Under the pieces are notes generated by a model. It made no database searches. It was not told where the DNA came from and saw only the letters and a program-made list of their open reading frames with translations. Source: an uncultured Nitrosomonas sp. (GTDB lineage Bacteria; Pseudomonadota; Gammaproteobacteria; Burkholderiales; Nitrosomonadaceae). From it: DNA of 64,000 bases. The translations under genes and the position numbers were made by a program. Location: contig CASDLT010000003.1 of assembly GCA_949281375.1 (NCBI GenBank), positions 1-64,000 of the forward strand, given 5' to 3'. Below, in pieces: positions 41,952-50,882 of this stretch. Every line of letters begins with the position of its first letter. Positions within the stretch are counted from its first letter, which is position 1.

Positions 41952-42734
41952 ATGAAACAAACTTTTATCAATTTACTCAATGTACTCAGCGGTTTGATTG
42001 TCAGCTTTCATGCAGTGGCGCATGACGGTTTTAGCTCAGAAGTTCTCGAAGGTACCGGAGAGGTCATGCATCTCAGCATTAATCATGGCTGTGAAGGCAA
42101 TTCAGTCATTGCGCAAAGCGTGATATTTCCTACACTTAATCCCATACTCAAAGGCATGGACGATACGGGTAATGAAATTCCCGCACCCACCGATCTTGCG
42201 GAAATCATTGAAAATCAATCCTTGGAAGGACTTACTGCGTTGATCCAAGAACGCAATATCTTTTGGGAACAGGATAATAAAACCAATGCGCTAAAGAATA
42301 CGATCGGCTTTTATGGCAAGAAAGGGCGCTTGAAGTCAGGTCTGATCGGAAGGATTGCGTTTCAATATTATGGACCTTTTTTTGTGCCAACGAGTTGCGT
42401 CAAGGCCCTGCATATCGAAACCGCGATCGCCGATATTTGCAGCATCAAGCCACCCGCACTGCAGGTAGGCAAGGTATCGCTTTTCATTCCTGACAATGGA
42501 TCGAAAATTGCTGCTGAAGCACGAGTGAATGGCCTCGAACATGGCATCGGTGAACCATCGTTTCTCAAAGTAGTGAGGAACCTGAAGGCAAACCCGTTCC
42601 GCGATGCCGGCGGCAAACCAACGCAAGCGTGCGGCAAGGGCATTACCGTCAAGGTCACACCATCGGCTGAGGATATCGACCACAATTTGCCCATCCCGGG
42701 TTATTGGCCGGTCAACAACAGAGACCCACAATAA
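41952..42734 (+). CDS. YcnI-like (DUF1775) secreted protein
   Basis: 260 residues. Signal peptide ending AVA (21-23), so the mature protein starts with His24 (HDGFSSEV). VMHLSINHGCEGNSVIAQSVIFPT resembles the FRVPHGC-G-ST-A-RVQIP core of YcnI domains, which bind copper through the N-terminal His. The middle is divergent, and C-terminal cysteines (TSCVKAL, ADICSIK, TQACGKG) may form disulfides. A copper role is inference from the mature N-terminal His and the core motif. Confidence 0.55.
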   Translation: MKQTFINLLNVLSGLIVSFHAVAHDGFSSEVLEGTGEVMHLSINHGCEGNSVIAQSVIFPTLNPILKGMDDTGNEIPAPTDLAEIIENQSLEGLTALIQERNIFWEQDNKTNALKNTIGFYGKKGRLKSGLIGRIAFQYYGPFFVPTSCVKALHIETAIADICSIKPPALQVGKVSLFIPDNGSKIAAEARVNGLEHGIGEPSFLKVVRNLKANPFRDAGGKPTQACGKGITVKVTPSAEDIDHNLPIPGYWPVNNRDPQ

Positions 42735-42760
42735 AAATTGATCTTGCTTAGTTCTGGATT

Positions 42761-42801
42761 GCACTCATTAAAACTTGTGCGCAACCTGGTTTAATGAGTG
42801 C
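42761..42801. terminator. Hairpin between convergent genes
   Basis: GCACTCATTAAA (42761-42772) pairs perfectly with TTTAATGAGTGC (42790-42801) across a 17-base loop. It lies between the ends of convergent genes and may terminate both, although there is no T-run. Confidence 0.4.
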
Positions 42802-42810
42802 AGCATAAAG

Positions 42811-43074
42811 TCAGTCGATTTTATTCTTCACCTCTGATGATGTGTCCTTGATGGCATCTTTGGCTTCTTCCGCGCGATGTCCCAATTTCTTCTTGGCACA
42901 TTCTGTGTCTGTGCCAGTACAAGTCTCTTCATCGATACGGTTGATCGCTTTATTGGCGTCCCGCTTCACCTCATTTTTCTGTGCCTCGCTTTTTTCCAGC
43001 AGAGTTTCAGCCGCATGAAGGTTCGCCGTTGAAACAAACATGCCCAGCATAAATAAGACCATAGAAATTTTCAT
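42811..43074 (-). CDS. Small periplasmic helical protein, unknown function
   Basis: 87 residues from ATG 43074 with AGGAG upstream. A longer frame to 43188 has no support. A Sec signal ends HAA (about 21) and the mature part is charged and helical (EKSEAQKNEVKRDANKAINR) with two cysteines in ETCTGTDTECAKKK. Seems to be one of the small Lys/Glu/Ala-rich envelope proteins with no assigned function. Confidence 0.65.
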   Translation of the reverse strand: MKISMVLFMLGMFVSTANLHAAETLLEKSEAQKNEVKRDANKAINRIDEETCTGTDTECAKKKLGHRAEEAKDAIKDTSSEVKNKID

Positions 43075-43473
43075 GATATTCTCCTGATTGATGTTGATCC
43101 CAAGGAAAACCCTGAAAAGCCACATTGCTCTCGACATCAAGCTCGAATGCACATTTACCACATCCAACCGCATTTTCTCGCATTTCATCTTGCTTGATGC
43201 TTTACTCGCTGCTTTTACAGGGCTTCATTCGCATTCTCAACGAATGCGTTATCAATCATGACGTTTTTTAACAAGCTCATCTGTACGCAAAAGTACATTC
43301 AGGCAGGATGGATTGTGCTTATTCAGACAGAGAAAGGGGGAAGATCCCGACTGGGCCTGACAGGAACTGATGAGCCATCAGGATTATTGACTGGCTTTGA
43401 TTCAACCGGATGGTGTGATGTGTTTTGGAAAATTGCAAGTTGTTATCGTGAATCCAGGTTTTCAATAATCGTT
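43075..43473. other. Intergenic stretch
   Basis: About 400 bases without a real gene. A plus-strand reading frame here (43258-43827) runs antisense into the GGDEF gene and is rejected. A small hairpin CGCATTC..GAATGCG lies at 43230-43248. Confidence 0.5.
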
Positions 43474-43500
43474 CGAGTGGCTCATGGCATGAGCCACTCG
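43474..43500. terminator. Perfect 27-bp palindrome after the GGDEF gene
   Basis: CGAGTGGCTCATG - G - CATGAGCCACTCG, 13-bp arms, 16 bases beyond the stop of the GGDEF gene (minus strand). Strong hairpin but not followed by a U-run, so its terminator role is uncertain. Confidence 0.4.
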
Positions 43501-43515
43501 ACAGAGTTTCTCGGA

Positions 43516-45177
43516 TCAATCACCCACATTCACAACGACTTTGTTGCGACCGCGCTGCTTGGCTTGATACAGCGCCTTGTCAGCCGCTTCGCTCAAGCTG
43601 GCGACATCGGGAAAGTGAGCCAGATCGGCGAGACCACAGCTGAAATTCACCGAAAATTCTTCTTCATGGCTCAGATGAATCAACCGAGAAAATACATTCC
43701 TGATCTCATCGATGACTTTTGCTGCCGAGCTGGCATCGGTATCGTTCATGATCACAGCGAATTCCTCTCCGCCGTAGCGACCAACAATATCCGTATCTCG
43801 CAGGCGCTGCTTGAGCAATCGCGCTAGGCTCTTCAGCACCCGATCGCCCGCCGCATGACCATAGGTATCGTTTACTTTCTTGAAGAAATCGATGTCCACC
43901 ATCGCAAACGACAGGGGGGTATTCAGTCGCGTCGAGCGACCTACTTCACGTGCCAGTTCTTCTTTGATCGCAGTATGATTTAACAATCCGGTCAGGCCGT
44001 CATGTATCATCAATGATCGCAATGAGCGCGCACGCGATACCCGTGCCGTAATGGCCGCGATCAAATGAGCGGGGTCGATTGGCTTGACCAGGAAATCGTC
44101 ACCCGACAGGCTTTTTGCTTCGGGTTGCGTGTCAAAATCGTTTTCAGTCGACAAATACACGATCGGCGTGCTAAGGAAACCATCCATTTGGCGGATGACT
44201 CGGGCCAGTTCAATACCATTGCACTCGGGCATGTATAAATCCATCAAAATGATATCAGGATTGAAGTCGCTGAGCACTTCCATTAGCTTCATCGGTTCTG
44301 GCAAAGCTTTCACGATCATTTCAGCCTGTTCGAGAATGGCTGTGTGATAGGCAAGCACTGTCGGACTGTCATCGACGATCAATACCCGAAACGGTTCCTG
44401 AATTTGCGACGCGGTAATCAAGTCAAGCTGATCGATCAATTCAGTGGAATTGATGGGTTTGGTGAAATAAGCAACTCCTCCCGCTCGAACCGAGCCCAGC
44501 CTGAAAGCCATATCATCATGAACAGAAATGAAAATCACCCGGGCCGGACAAGGTAATTCTTTCTGAATGGCCTCCATGACATGAATACCGCCAAGCGTAT
44601 CTTCTGGAAATTCGACATCCATCAGAATAATGGCATTAGGCTTGTGCAGAATAGCGCTGCGGAATTTTTCCAGATGATTGAATACTTCAACTTCATAACC
44701 GTAATAGCGCAATTGCAGCGCAAGTTCTTGCGCAGTCTCGGCATCATCTTCGACGACGAAAATCAGATTCGAATCATCGACATCCGGCAAAAACGTATTT
44801 TCATCAGCCCCCATCGCCATATCGCTGATGACCACCGGTTCCTTATCAGTCGATAGGCGTTTAAGCTCAAGTATCTGCTGCCAGATGGCATCCGCCTGAG
44901 CGATATCGGTTAGGTGCGCTTCACGTAACAAGTTCTTTAGTACTCGTTCCAGCGCGCGCGCTTGGCTGCTCAGTTCAGGATAACCGAATGTTCTGCCGTT
45001 GCTAACCAGATTATGCACTGAGCGGTGCAGCTCTTGCAGGGCCTTGATATTCCAATCGGTTTGTAAACTTTCCCACAACGCTTCAATTTCAGAAATTCTT
45101 TCTGGCAATTCCTGTGTAAAGGAAACTAATACCGAATGCATTCTTTCTCGAAATTCTTTATGCTCGCTAGTATTCAT
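43516..45177 (-). CDS. Hpt-REC-REC-GGDEF signalling protein (diguanylate cyclase)
   Basis: 553 residues from ATG 45177 (MNTSEHKEF). A frame to 45336 adds a hydrophobic but unsupported extension. Order: Hpt-like helical domain 1-105 with possible phospho-His H55 (HNLVSNGRTFG), receiver 1 (137-255, D187 in ILMDVEF), receiver 2 (264-380, D313 in ILMDLYMP), then GGDEF (390-550) with active GGEEF at 469-473 and an inhibitory I-site RDTD at 460-463. It should make cyclic di-GMP under phosphorelay control. No sensor kinase is adjacent. Confidence 0.9.
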   Translation of the reverse strand: MNTSEHKEFRERMHSVLVSFTQELPERISEIEALWESLQTDWNIKALQELHRSVHNLVSNGRTFGYPELSSQARALERVLKNLLREAHLTDIAQADAIWQQILELKRLSTDKEPVVISDMAMGADENTFLPDVDDSNLIFVVEDDAETAQELALQLRYYGYEVEVFNHLEKFRSAILHKPNAIILMDVEFPEDTLGGIHVMEAIQKELPCPARVIFISVHDDMAFRLGSVRAGGVAYFTKPINSTELIDQLDLITASQIQEPFRVLIVDDSPTVLAYHTAILEQAEMIVKALPEPMKLMEVLSDFNPDIILMDLYMPECNGIELARVIRQMDGFLSTPIVYLSTENDFDTQPEAKSLSGDDFLVKPIDPAHLIAAITARVSRARSLRSLMIHDGLTGLLNHTAIKEELAREVGRSTRLNTPLSFAMVDIDFFKKVNDTYGHAAGDRVLKSLARLLKQRLRDTDIVGRYGGEEFAVIMNDTDASSAAKVIDEIRNVFSRLIHLSHEEEFSVNFSCGLADLAHFPDVASLSEAADKALYQAKQRGRNKVVVNVGD

Positions 45178-45705
45178 AATAAGTGTACCCGATTGAAGAT
45201 TCCGTAATAACACCAGCTGTCGACACCCAATGCCTGCACTGCATGAATTCATCAGGCTGTACAGCAGCAGTCCTAGCAAAAAGAGGGAATAGCCCATTTC
45301 TCGCACGCGTTCACATTGTATAAAAAAAATAGTCACTCGGTTTCACAATTTAAGGCTTTGAAGCAATTATTTAACCTTTCGAGATTTAATTTGGTGATTA
45401 TTTCTGGAACCTGCCATTGATGATGAGAAAATCATCACTGCATTGAAATCAGGATCATGGATTGATTGGGATCGACAAATTTCCCGGCTCAATCAATCCT
45501 ATTATCAACCTCTCTAAAAATTCTGATTAATTAGCGTGTAAATGCGGCTTTGTTAGTCGATTCTATTGACGTCCACTCGAAACCGATGATCAATTGCGAG
45601 ACAACGCATCAATCATGACGGCACAGCCATAGCGATTATGATAAAGTCGATTTCATTTGTTGCGGCGTCACGTTGCCATCGCACACATTTTTTCAAGGGA
45701 ATAAA
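45178..45705. other. Divergent spacer
   Basis: About 530 bases between the GGDEF gene and the universal stress gene. A possible N-terminal extension of the former occupies 45178-45336. Otherwise AT-rich, with no gene or clear promoter recognised. Confidence 0.4.
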
Positions 45706-46149
45706 ATGAATCACTATCGCAACATTCTCATCGCTATTGACTTTTCCGTCCACGACCATCAGGTCGCCCAGAAAGCGAGAGGACTGGCAACTCAACTGAA
45801 TGCCAGCCTTCACATCATTCATGTGCTGGACAATATTCCGATGCCGGATACGCCTTATGGGCTGGTCATTCCGCTAAATGAAGACTCATCGTACCCCTTA
45901 CTGGAATCTGAGAAGAACAAGTTCAAACAAATCAGCGATAAACTTGATATTGAGCCAGGATGCCGCTGGCTGATCTGGGGTGAACCTCAGCAGGAAATTA
46001 CCCGATTGGCGGCACAGCAACAAATTGATTTGATCGTGGTCGGATCTCATGGCCGGCATGGATTAGCGGTGCTGATGGGTTCAACCGCAAAAGACGTGAT
46101 GTATCACGCAGACTGTGATGTCCTTGCAGTGCACTTGCCGGAATCATAG
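45706..46149 (+). CDS. Universal stress protein (UspA family)
   Basis: 147 residues from ATG 45706, with AAGGGA six bases upstream. An upstream frame to 45673 is rejected. Contains NILIAIDFSVHD and the ATP-binding G-2x-G-9x-G-S/T pattern in VVGSHGRHGLAVLMGSTAKD, ending CDVLAV. Likely a dimer that binds ATP. Specific stress unknown. It is followed by a MITE-like element. Confidence 0.93.
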   Translation: MNHYRNILIAIDFSVHDHQVAQKARGLATQLNASLHIIHVLDNIPMPDTPYGLVIPLNEDSSYPLLESEKNKFKQISDKLDIEPGCRWLIWGEPQQEITRLAAQQQIDLIVVGSHGRHGLAVLMGSTAKDVMYHADCDVLAVHLPES

Positions 46150-46292
46150 GAAATACTGAGAAAGGATTTCGCTGACGCGCAATCTGGCCGCATTGTGATT
46201 GGGTTTAAATCGTTGTTGGTCATGCAAACTATTTCTTGTGTCTGATTTTAATATATTACGGCGTTTACGCGCTTTCATTTTCAGCTACTTAG
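46150..46292. other. Spacer before MITE copy B
   Basis: AT-rich 140-base spacer after the universal stress gene. No feature seen. Confidence 0.4.
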
Positions 46293-46434
46293 AAGAATGC
46301 TGATTAATTCGGCGAACGAGATGAGCCTCAAACGCATTGAACGCAGCAACCGAGATCTATCAGTACACTAGTTGAATGAGCGAGTGCTGCGCAACGAGGC
46401 GATTCGCTCGTGCAGTGAATTAATCAGCGTTTCC
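46293..46434 (+). mobile_element. MITE-like element, copy B
   Basis: About 142 bases with imperfect inverted ends (AAGAATGCTGATTAATTC left, GAATTAATCAGCGTTTCC right, 46417-46434) matching copy A. The right arm shares GCGCAACGAGGCGATTCGCT-type sequence with the other copies. TTAG on the left and TAG on the right flank it. Lies between the 3' ends of the stress gene and bamD. Confidence 0.75.
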
Positions 46435-46456
46435 TAGAAACGAGACCATCCTTCGA

Positions 46457-47263
46457 TCAAGATTTCCAGAATTCCCACCAGGCTTTCGCACCCACTTCGG
46501 GTAATTCGCTCAGGAAACGACTTTCTGGAAAATTGATGCGCATCACGCGCTCTGCATCATCGCGAAGGTCGTACATTTCCAGTTCTTCGTAAGCTTTGAC
46601 CATGATATACAAGGCTTCTTCGGTTGCCGGCGTTCGCGGATATTCCTTGACGGCGTTCTGGGCGCGATTGGCGGCAGCAATATATGCCTTGCGCTTCATG
46701 TAATACCGCGCGGCATGGATTTCACTCATGGCTACGGAATTGAGCAGATAGGCCATGCGCTGCCGGGCATCAGCCGCATATTTACTCTCCGGAAAACGTG
46801 TCGCCAGTTCCTTGAAGTTTTCGAAGGATTCGCGCGACGCTTTGGAATCACGCTCGCTCATATCTTGCCTGAGCGGCCCCTTCATCATAAACCCCATCAT
46901 ACCCCAATTATCGTTAAAACTTGCCAATCCCTTGATATAATACGCATAATCCACATTCATATGGTTGGGATGCAATTTGATGAAACGGTCGGCCGCCGTG
47001 ATGGCCATTGCCATTTCTTCGTTCTTGTAATGCGCATATGCGGTTTCGAGCTGCGCCTGCTGTGCGATGCGGCCATACGGATAACGCGCTTCCAATGACT
47101 CATACAATTTGATCGCAGCGGTATAATTGCCTTCAGTCAGCTTATTTTTTGCTTCTGAATAAAATTTATTGGCAGACCAATCCTGTTGATCTTCGGTATG
47201 CTCTGGCAATAACCCGCATGCAGTAAGAACCAGAGCCAGAACCAACGCTAAACTTCGTAACAT
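46457..47263 (-). CDS. bamD: Outer-membrane assembly lipoprotein BamD
   Basis: 268 residues. Signal peptide with lipobox LTAC (MLRSLALVLALVLTACG). TPR repeats follow (KLTEGNYTAAIKLYESLEAR, YPYGRIAQQAQLETAYAHYK, RFPESKYAADARQRM). BamD is the essential TPR lipoprotein of the BAM complex. Start ATG 47261-47263 overlaps the rluD start on the other strand (47262-47264) by two bases. Upstream in-frame codons (to 47284) are less likely. Confidence 0.94.
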   Translation of the reverse strand: MLRSLALVLALVLTACGLLPEHTEDQQDWSANKFYSEAKNKLTEGNYTAAIKLYESLEARYPYGRIAQQAQLETAYAHYKNEEMAMAITAADRFIKLHPNHMNVDYAYYIKGLASFNDNWGMMGFMMKGPLRQDMSERDSKASRESFENFKELATRFPESKYAADARQRMAYLLNSVAMSEIHAARYYMKRKAYIAAANRAQNAVKEYPRTPATEEALYIMVKAYEELEMYDLRDDAERVMRINFPESRFLSELPEVGAKAWWEFWKS

Positions 47264-48275
47264 GATGAATTCCATAAAAGACAATGACGCTTCTACGAAT
47301 TATAACGCAAAGCCAACTCCGTCAGCACATGTGCAACCCATCGACCTAATCATCCCGGCCGATTTTGCAGGATTGCGGCTTGACCAGGCGCTAGCGAGGC
47401 TTCTGCCTCATTGGTCTCGCAGTCGATTGCAAAGCTGGATCGAAGCACATCATGTGCTGATCGACGGATGCATCGGCACCGTCAAACAAAAGGTCTGGGG
47501 GAATGAATGCGTTTTACTTGCTCCTCCGTCATTGGCCAGTAACTCATGCCATTCAGCCGAACCTATCGGCTTGACTATCATCCATGAAGATGACACGCTC
47601 ATCGTCATCAATAAACCAGTGGGTCTGGTCACCCACCCTGGCAATGGCAATTGGCAGGGCACATTGTTGAATGCCTTGCTGCACCACTCGCCCCAACTTG
47701 AACAGGTGCCTCGCGCCGGTATCGTTCATCGGTTGGATAAGGATACCAGCGGGTTGCTGGTGGTCGCAAAGACATTGACAGCGCAAACCCATCTGGTGCG
47801 TCAGCTCCAGCAACATACCGTTCAACGCGAATACCTCGCTGCGGTGCTTGGATTAGTCAAGCTGGATGGCATGGTCGACGCGCCGATCGGCCGGCATCCC
47901 GTGCACCGCACCAAAATGGCAGTTACAGCGCGAGGTAAACCGGCCCGCACGCATTATCACGTCATCGAACGGTTCCAGAACTGTTCATTGCTGGCATGCA
48001 GCCTCGAAACAGGACGCACGCATCAGATACGCGTGCATATGCATTCAATTGGACATCCGTTGATTGGCGATCCGGTCTATGGAAGCAAGGTGAAGGTTGC
48101 CCGGTCTGGTATTGACGAGGCTATCACGAATTTCAGCAGGCAGGCGCTGCACGCGCAAAAACTAACACTGACTCACCCGATTACGGGTCTGAGGGTCAGC
48201 TGGAAAGCTGAGATACCGGAAGATATGAAAAATTTACTGGATGTGCTACGACAGCACAGTATCGAAGATTGTTAA
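47262..48275 (+). CDS. rluD: 23S rRNA pseudouridine synthase RluD
   Basis: 337 residues. An S4 RNA-binding domain (AGLRLDQALARLLPHWSRSR) precedes the RluA-type catalytic domain with HRLDKDTSGLLVVAKT, whose Asp is the nucleophile. Ends with the GRTHQIRVHMHSIGHPL motif. E. coli RluD modifies U1911, U1915 and U1917 of helix 69. The N-terminal 25 residues before the S4 domain are not typical. A GTG at 47331 is an alternative start. Divergent from bamD, as in E. coli. Confidence 0.92.
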   Translation: MMNSIKDNDASTNYNAKPTPSAHVQPIDLIIPADFAGLRLDQALARLLPHWSRSRLQSWIEAHHVLIDGCIGTVKQKVWGNECVLLAPPSLASNSCHSAEPIGLTIIHEDDTLIVINKPVGLVTHPGNGNWQGTLLNALLHHSPQLEQVPRAGIVHRLDKDTSGLLVVAKTLTAQTHLVRQLQQHTVQREYLAAVLGLVKLDGMVDAPIGRHPVHRTKMAVTARGKPARTHYHVIERFQNCSLLACSLETGRTHQIRVHMHSIGHPLIGDPVYGSKVKVARSGIDEAITNFSRQALHAQKLTLTHPITGLRVSWKAEIPEDMKNLLDVLRQHSIEDC

Positions 48276-48316
48276 GCCACTGTACTGCTTGAATACTTAG
48301 CAGTGGGAATGACGCA

Positions 48317-48345
48317 AAAAAAATGCGCCCTGGGGCGCATTTTTA
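48317..48345. terminator. Bidirectional rho-independent terminator
   Basis: AAAAATGCGCC pairs with GGCGCATTTTT around a short CTGG-like loop. Located between the end of rluD (plus) and the porin gene (minus). Confidence 0.85.
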
Positions 48346-48387
48346 ACATCATAGGTCATCGATAATTTCATAATTCAGACTCCTTTC

Positions 48388-49776
48388 CTAGAAAGGAAGA
48401 ACGGCATCCAGTGAAAATAGAATCTGGTCTTTGTTGCCACCAAAAGGACGATAAGCAGAGGCCTGCAACGATTCATGCAATGCATCAACCCGATCATAGC
48501 GAATATTTGGACGGATATTCAACTGACTCAATCCCTGCCATGCGATCTTAAAAGTTTTGGCCGCTTTCCAATTCGCACCGATGGTCACAGCATAATAATC
48601 GGCTGGGGTGCTTGTCCCGAGCAGACCGATATTACTGGCATAGCTTCTGCCCAGATGATTGGTAGCAGCGGTTACCCGACCTGGTGCAAACACTCGAAAA
48701 CCATCGCGATCACGAAACCACTCGGCGCGAACACCGACCGAAACGTCAGGCGTCACATCATAGTAAAAATGCGAATTCACGCCATACCATTCGGCATCCT
48801 TGACCACACCGGCATAGACATTGTTCGCCAACAAAACATTGTCTGCAAATCCATGATCATGCTGCAGAACCATGTGGGTTTTCTCCGTGAATTTATGTTT
48901 CAGAACAATGCTGTACATTCCCCAGAAGCTGCTGTTGCGCGTCGATGTGGTGCTGCCGGTGCCGCTGACATTCAATGACGTATTATGGTCATCGCTGGTC
49001 CAGGTAATACCGCCGATACCTCCCCAATTTTCCATTTGCTTGTCAAAATTGCCATCCCAGCCACCCGTTCCGCTACCGCCGATGGTGCCAAACATAGCAG
49101 TGAAATTCCTGTTGATTGAATAATTACCGAGCACACCGGTATGGGTGAACGGTTCGCCATATTGCATCGTATAGGCATGGCTATAGAAGAAATTGTTCGG
49201 AGCTGGAACCGTTTCATAACCGATGGGCGTATAAAAATGACCGACCTTGACGTTCAACCCATTCCCGAGCGGCGCATAAATTTCTGCAAACGCTTGGGGA
49301 ATTGCAATACCATAGGTGCGACTGGAGTTACAACAGATATCCAAATCCCAGTTGCCGCGATCCGCCAATGCCCTGCCGTTATTGACATCAAACGCGGGAT
49401 TACCGTAAGCCTGCGTAAAAATAGCATCGGTACCGAACATGAAATCAGCCCGAAAACCCAGATCCCATCCTCTTCCTTCTGTTCTGACGCCGCGTTCGAT
49501 GAAGAAATTAAGCTGATTCAGTTGAAACCGATTGGCCTGATCCGAAAAAGTGACTGGTCCATTGAATCCGTGCGTCTGGCTAGGATTATAAGTTGCGCCA
49601 CCTTGTACCCAGCCCCCGATATTGATGCCATTTTCCTTGAGCAACTTAGTAAAACCGTTGTTGGTGCTCATGATCGTGTTCGCCTGAACACCCGAGACAC
49701 CGATGCCGATCAGCAGCACCCCTCCTGCAATGACCTGAACCGTGCGGTTCGTTTGTTTTTTTAACCGGTTTTTCAT
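48388..49776 (-). CDS. Outer-membrane beta-barrel porin (OmpL-like, BBP2 family)
   Basis: 462 residues. Signal peptide with a long charged start (MKNRLKKQTNRTVQV) and cleavage around VQA-N. The mature protein is rich in alternating hydrophobic strands and aromatic girdle residues, and ends in phenylalanine (VLPF), as barrel proteins do. Segments such as INIGGWVQGGATYNPS and FYTPIGYETVPAPNNFFYS match the putative beta-barrel porin-2 (OmpL-like) family. GAGGG precedes the ATG. The pore substrate is unknown. Confidence 0.8.
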   Translation of the reverse strand: MKNRLKKQTNRTVQVIAGGVLLIGIGVSGVQANTIMSTNNGFTKLLKENGINIGGWVQGGATYNPSQTHGFNGPVTFSDQANRFQLNQLNFFIERGVRTEGRGWDLGFRADFMFGTDAIFTQAYGNPAFDVNNGRALADRGNWDLDICCNSSRTYGIAIPQAFAEIYAPLGNGLNVKVGHFYTPIGYETVPAPNNFFYSHAYTMQYGEPFTHTGVLGNYSINRNFTAMFGTIGGSGTGGWDGNFDKQMENWGGIGGITWTSDDHNTSLNVSGTGSTTSTRNSSFWGMYSIVLKHKFTEKTHMVLQHDHGFADNVLLANNVYAGVVKDAEWYGVNSHFYYDVTPDVSVGVRAEWFRDRDGFRVFAPGRVTAATNHLGRSYASNIGLLGTSTPADYYAVTIGANWKAAKTFKIAWQGLSQLNIRPNIRYDRVDALHESLQASAYRPFGGNKDQILFSLDAVLPF

Positions 49777-50312
49777 TCTTTTCCCTCAAAATTATTTATA
49801 AACATTCACAAAGGATCAAAAACCATAATCTCTTTATGGGCAGCACTCTAACATCGAATCCCGCGAAGGGTCAAACAATTCACGCCGAGTCGCCAACACA
49901 GAAAATACCACAAAAGCATCATGAAATAACAATCGGCAAGCATTAAAAACAACACCGCGGCAAACCCGTTGACCGCAATGCTCAGAGACATGACCTTACC
50001 GGTCAGCAAGGTTCAGACAGTTGATTAACCGGTGTTTACCGCAAACCAAAAGAAGCCTAAATTTATAAAACCAACAGGGTAAAGTACGAAGCGCACGAAA
50101 TACAGTAACAAAAACATATCGATCAGATAGGCAGAAGCGTGATTAACACAACGAGGCAATTCGTTTATACAGCCAATTAATCAGCGCCTTCCTGACAAAT
50201 TTGACCAATCCTTGGCCATAGCAACATCATCCACTATCGATATACGCTGCTACTACAAATGACTTACAATCCTTATTGATTACATCGACCCACCCTTCGT
50301 CTGGATACATTA
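49777..50312. other. Divergent spacer with MITE copy C
   Basis: About 530 bases between the porin gene and ychJ. Apart from the deleted MITE copy C (50134-50192), no gene or site is recognised. Confidence 0.5.
50134..50192 (+). mobile_element. MITE-like element, copy C (internally deleted)
   Basis: 59 bases. The left end (GAAGCGTGATTAA) jumps directly to the right arm (CACAACGAGGCAATTCG) and ends AATTAATCAGCGCCTTCC, so about 80 internal bases are missing relative to copies A and B. Confidence 0.65.
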
Positions 50313-50711
50313 ATGTCAGCCACTCAACCACCGCGCTGTCCTTGTGGCAGTGAGCAACGATATATCGATTGCTGTGGCCGTTTTCTGGAGAATGGCGAGA
50401 CGCCTGAAACCGCAGAAATTCTGATGCGCTCGCGCTACTCGGCCTATACATTGGAGCGTGAACAATATCTGCTGATGACGTGGCACTCATCCACCCGCCC
50501 TTCATCGCTGGAATTAAAGCGCTCACCCTCTCAACATTGGCTCGGACTGACAGTCAAACGGCATCTGCAATCTGACATCGACAATGCCACCGTGGAATTT
50601 GTCGCACGTTATAAAATCAATGGGAAAGCATATCGCCTGCACGAAATCAGCCGCTTCGTCCGTGAAAATAAAACATGGCACTATCTGGACGGCGATATCC
50701 TTGAAGCTTAG
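50313..50711 (+). CDS. YchJ-family SEC-C protein
   Basis: 132 residues. N-terminal SEC-C zinc motif C9-x-C11-x8-C20-C21 (CPCGSEQRYIDCCG), then ETAEILMRSRYSAYTLERE and WLGLTVKRHL, all standard for the YchJ/UPF0225 family. The NTF2-like half (VEFVARYKINGKAYRLHEIS) follows. Molecular function is unknown. Confidence 0.9.
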   Translation: MSATQPPRCPCGSEQRYIDCCGRFLENGETPETAEILMRSRYSAYTLEREQYLLMTWHSSTRPSSLELKRSPSQHWLGLTVKRHLQSDIDNATVEFVARYKINGKAYRLHEISRFVRENKTWHYLDGDILEA

Positions 50712-50882
50712 ATTTTCACACTTCAAAGTATCAAGAGGACTATTGAATTTACTATAATTCTTAAAATCCGGAACAATCAATATATTTTCTATATATGGTG
50801 ATATAAACCACAGTCGTTTCCTTACCTCAGATTTATCATTTCAACCTGCAAAACATTCAACCCATTACCGGGGAGCACTAAG

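Noticed and set aside
43258..43827. Plus-strand reading frame of 189 codons
   Set aside because: It is antisense to the GGDEF gene, has no domain, and its only long stretch mirrors the coding strand of that gene.
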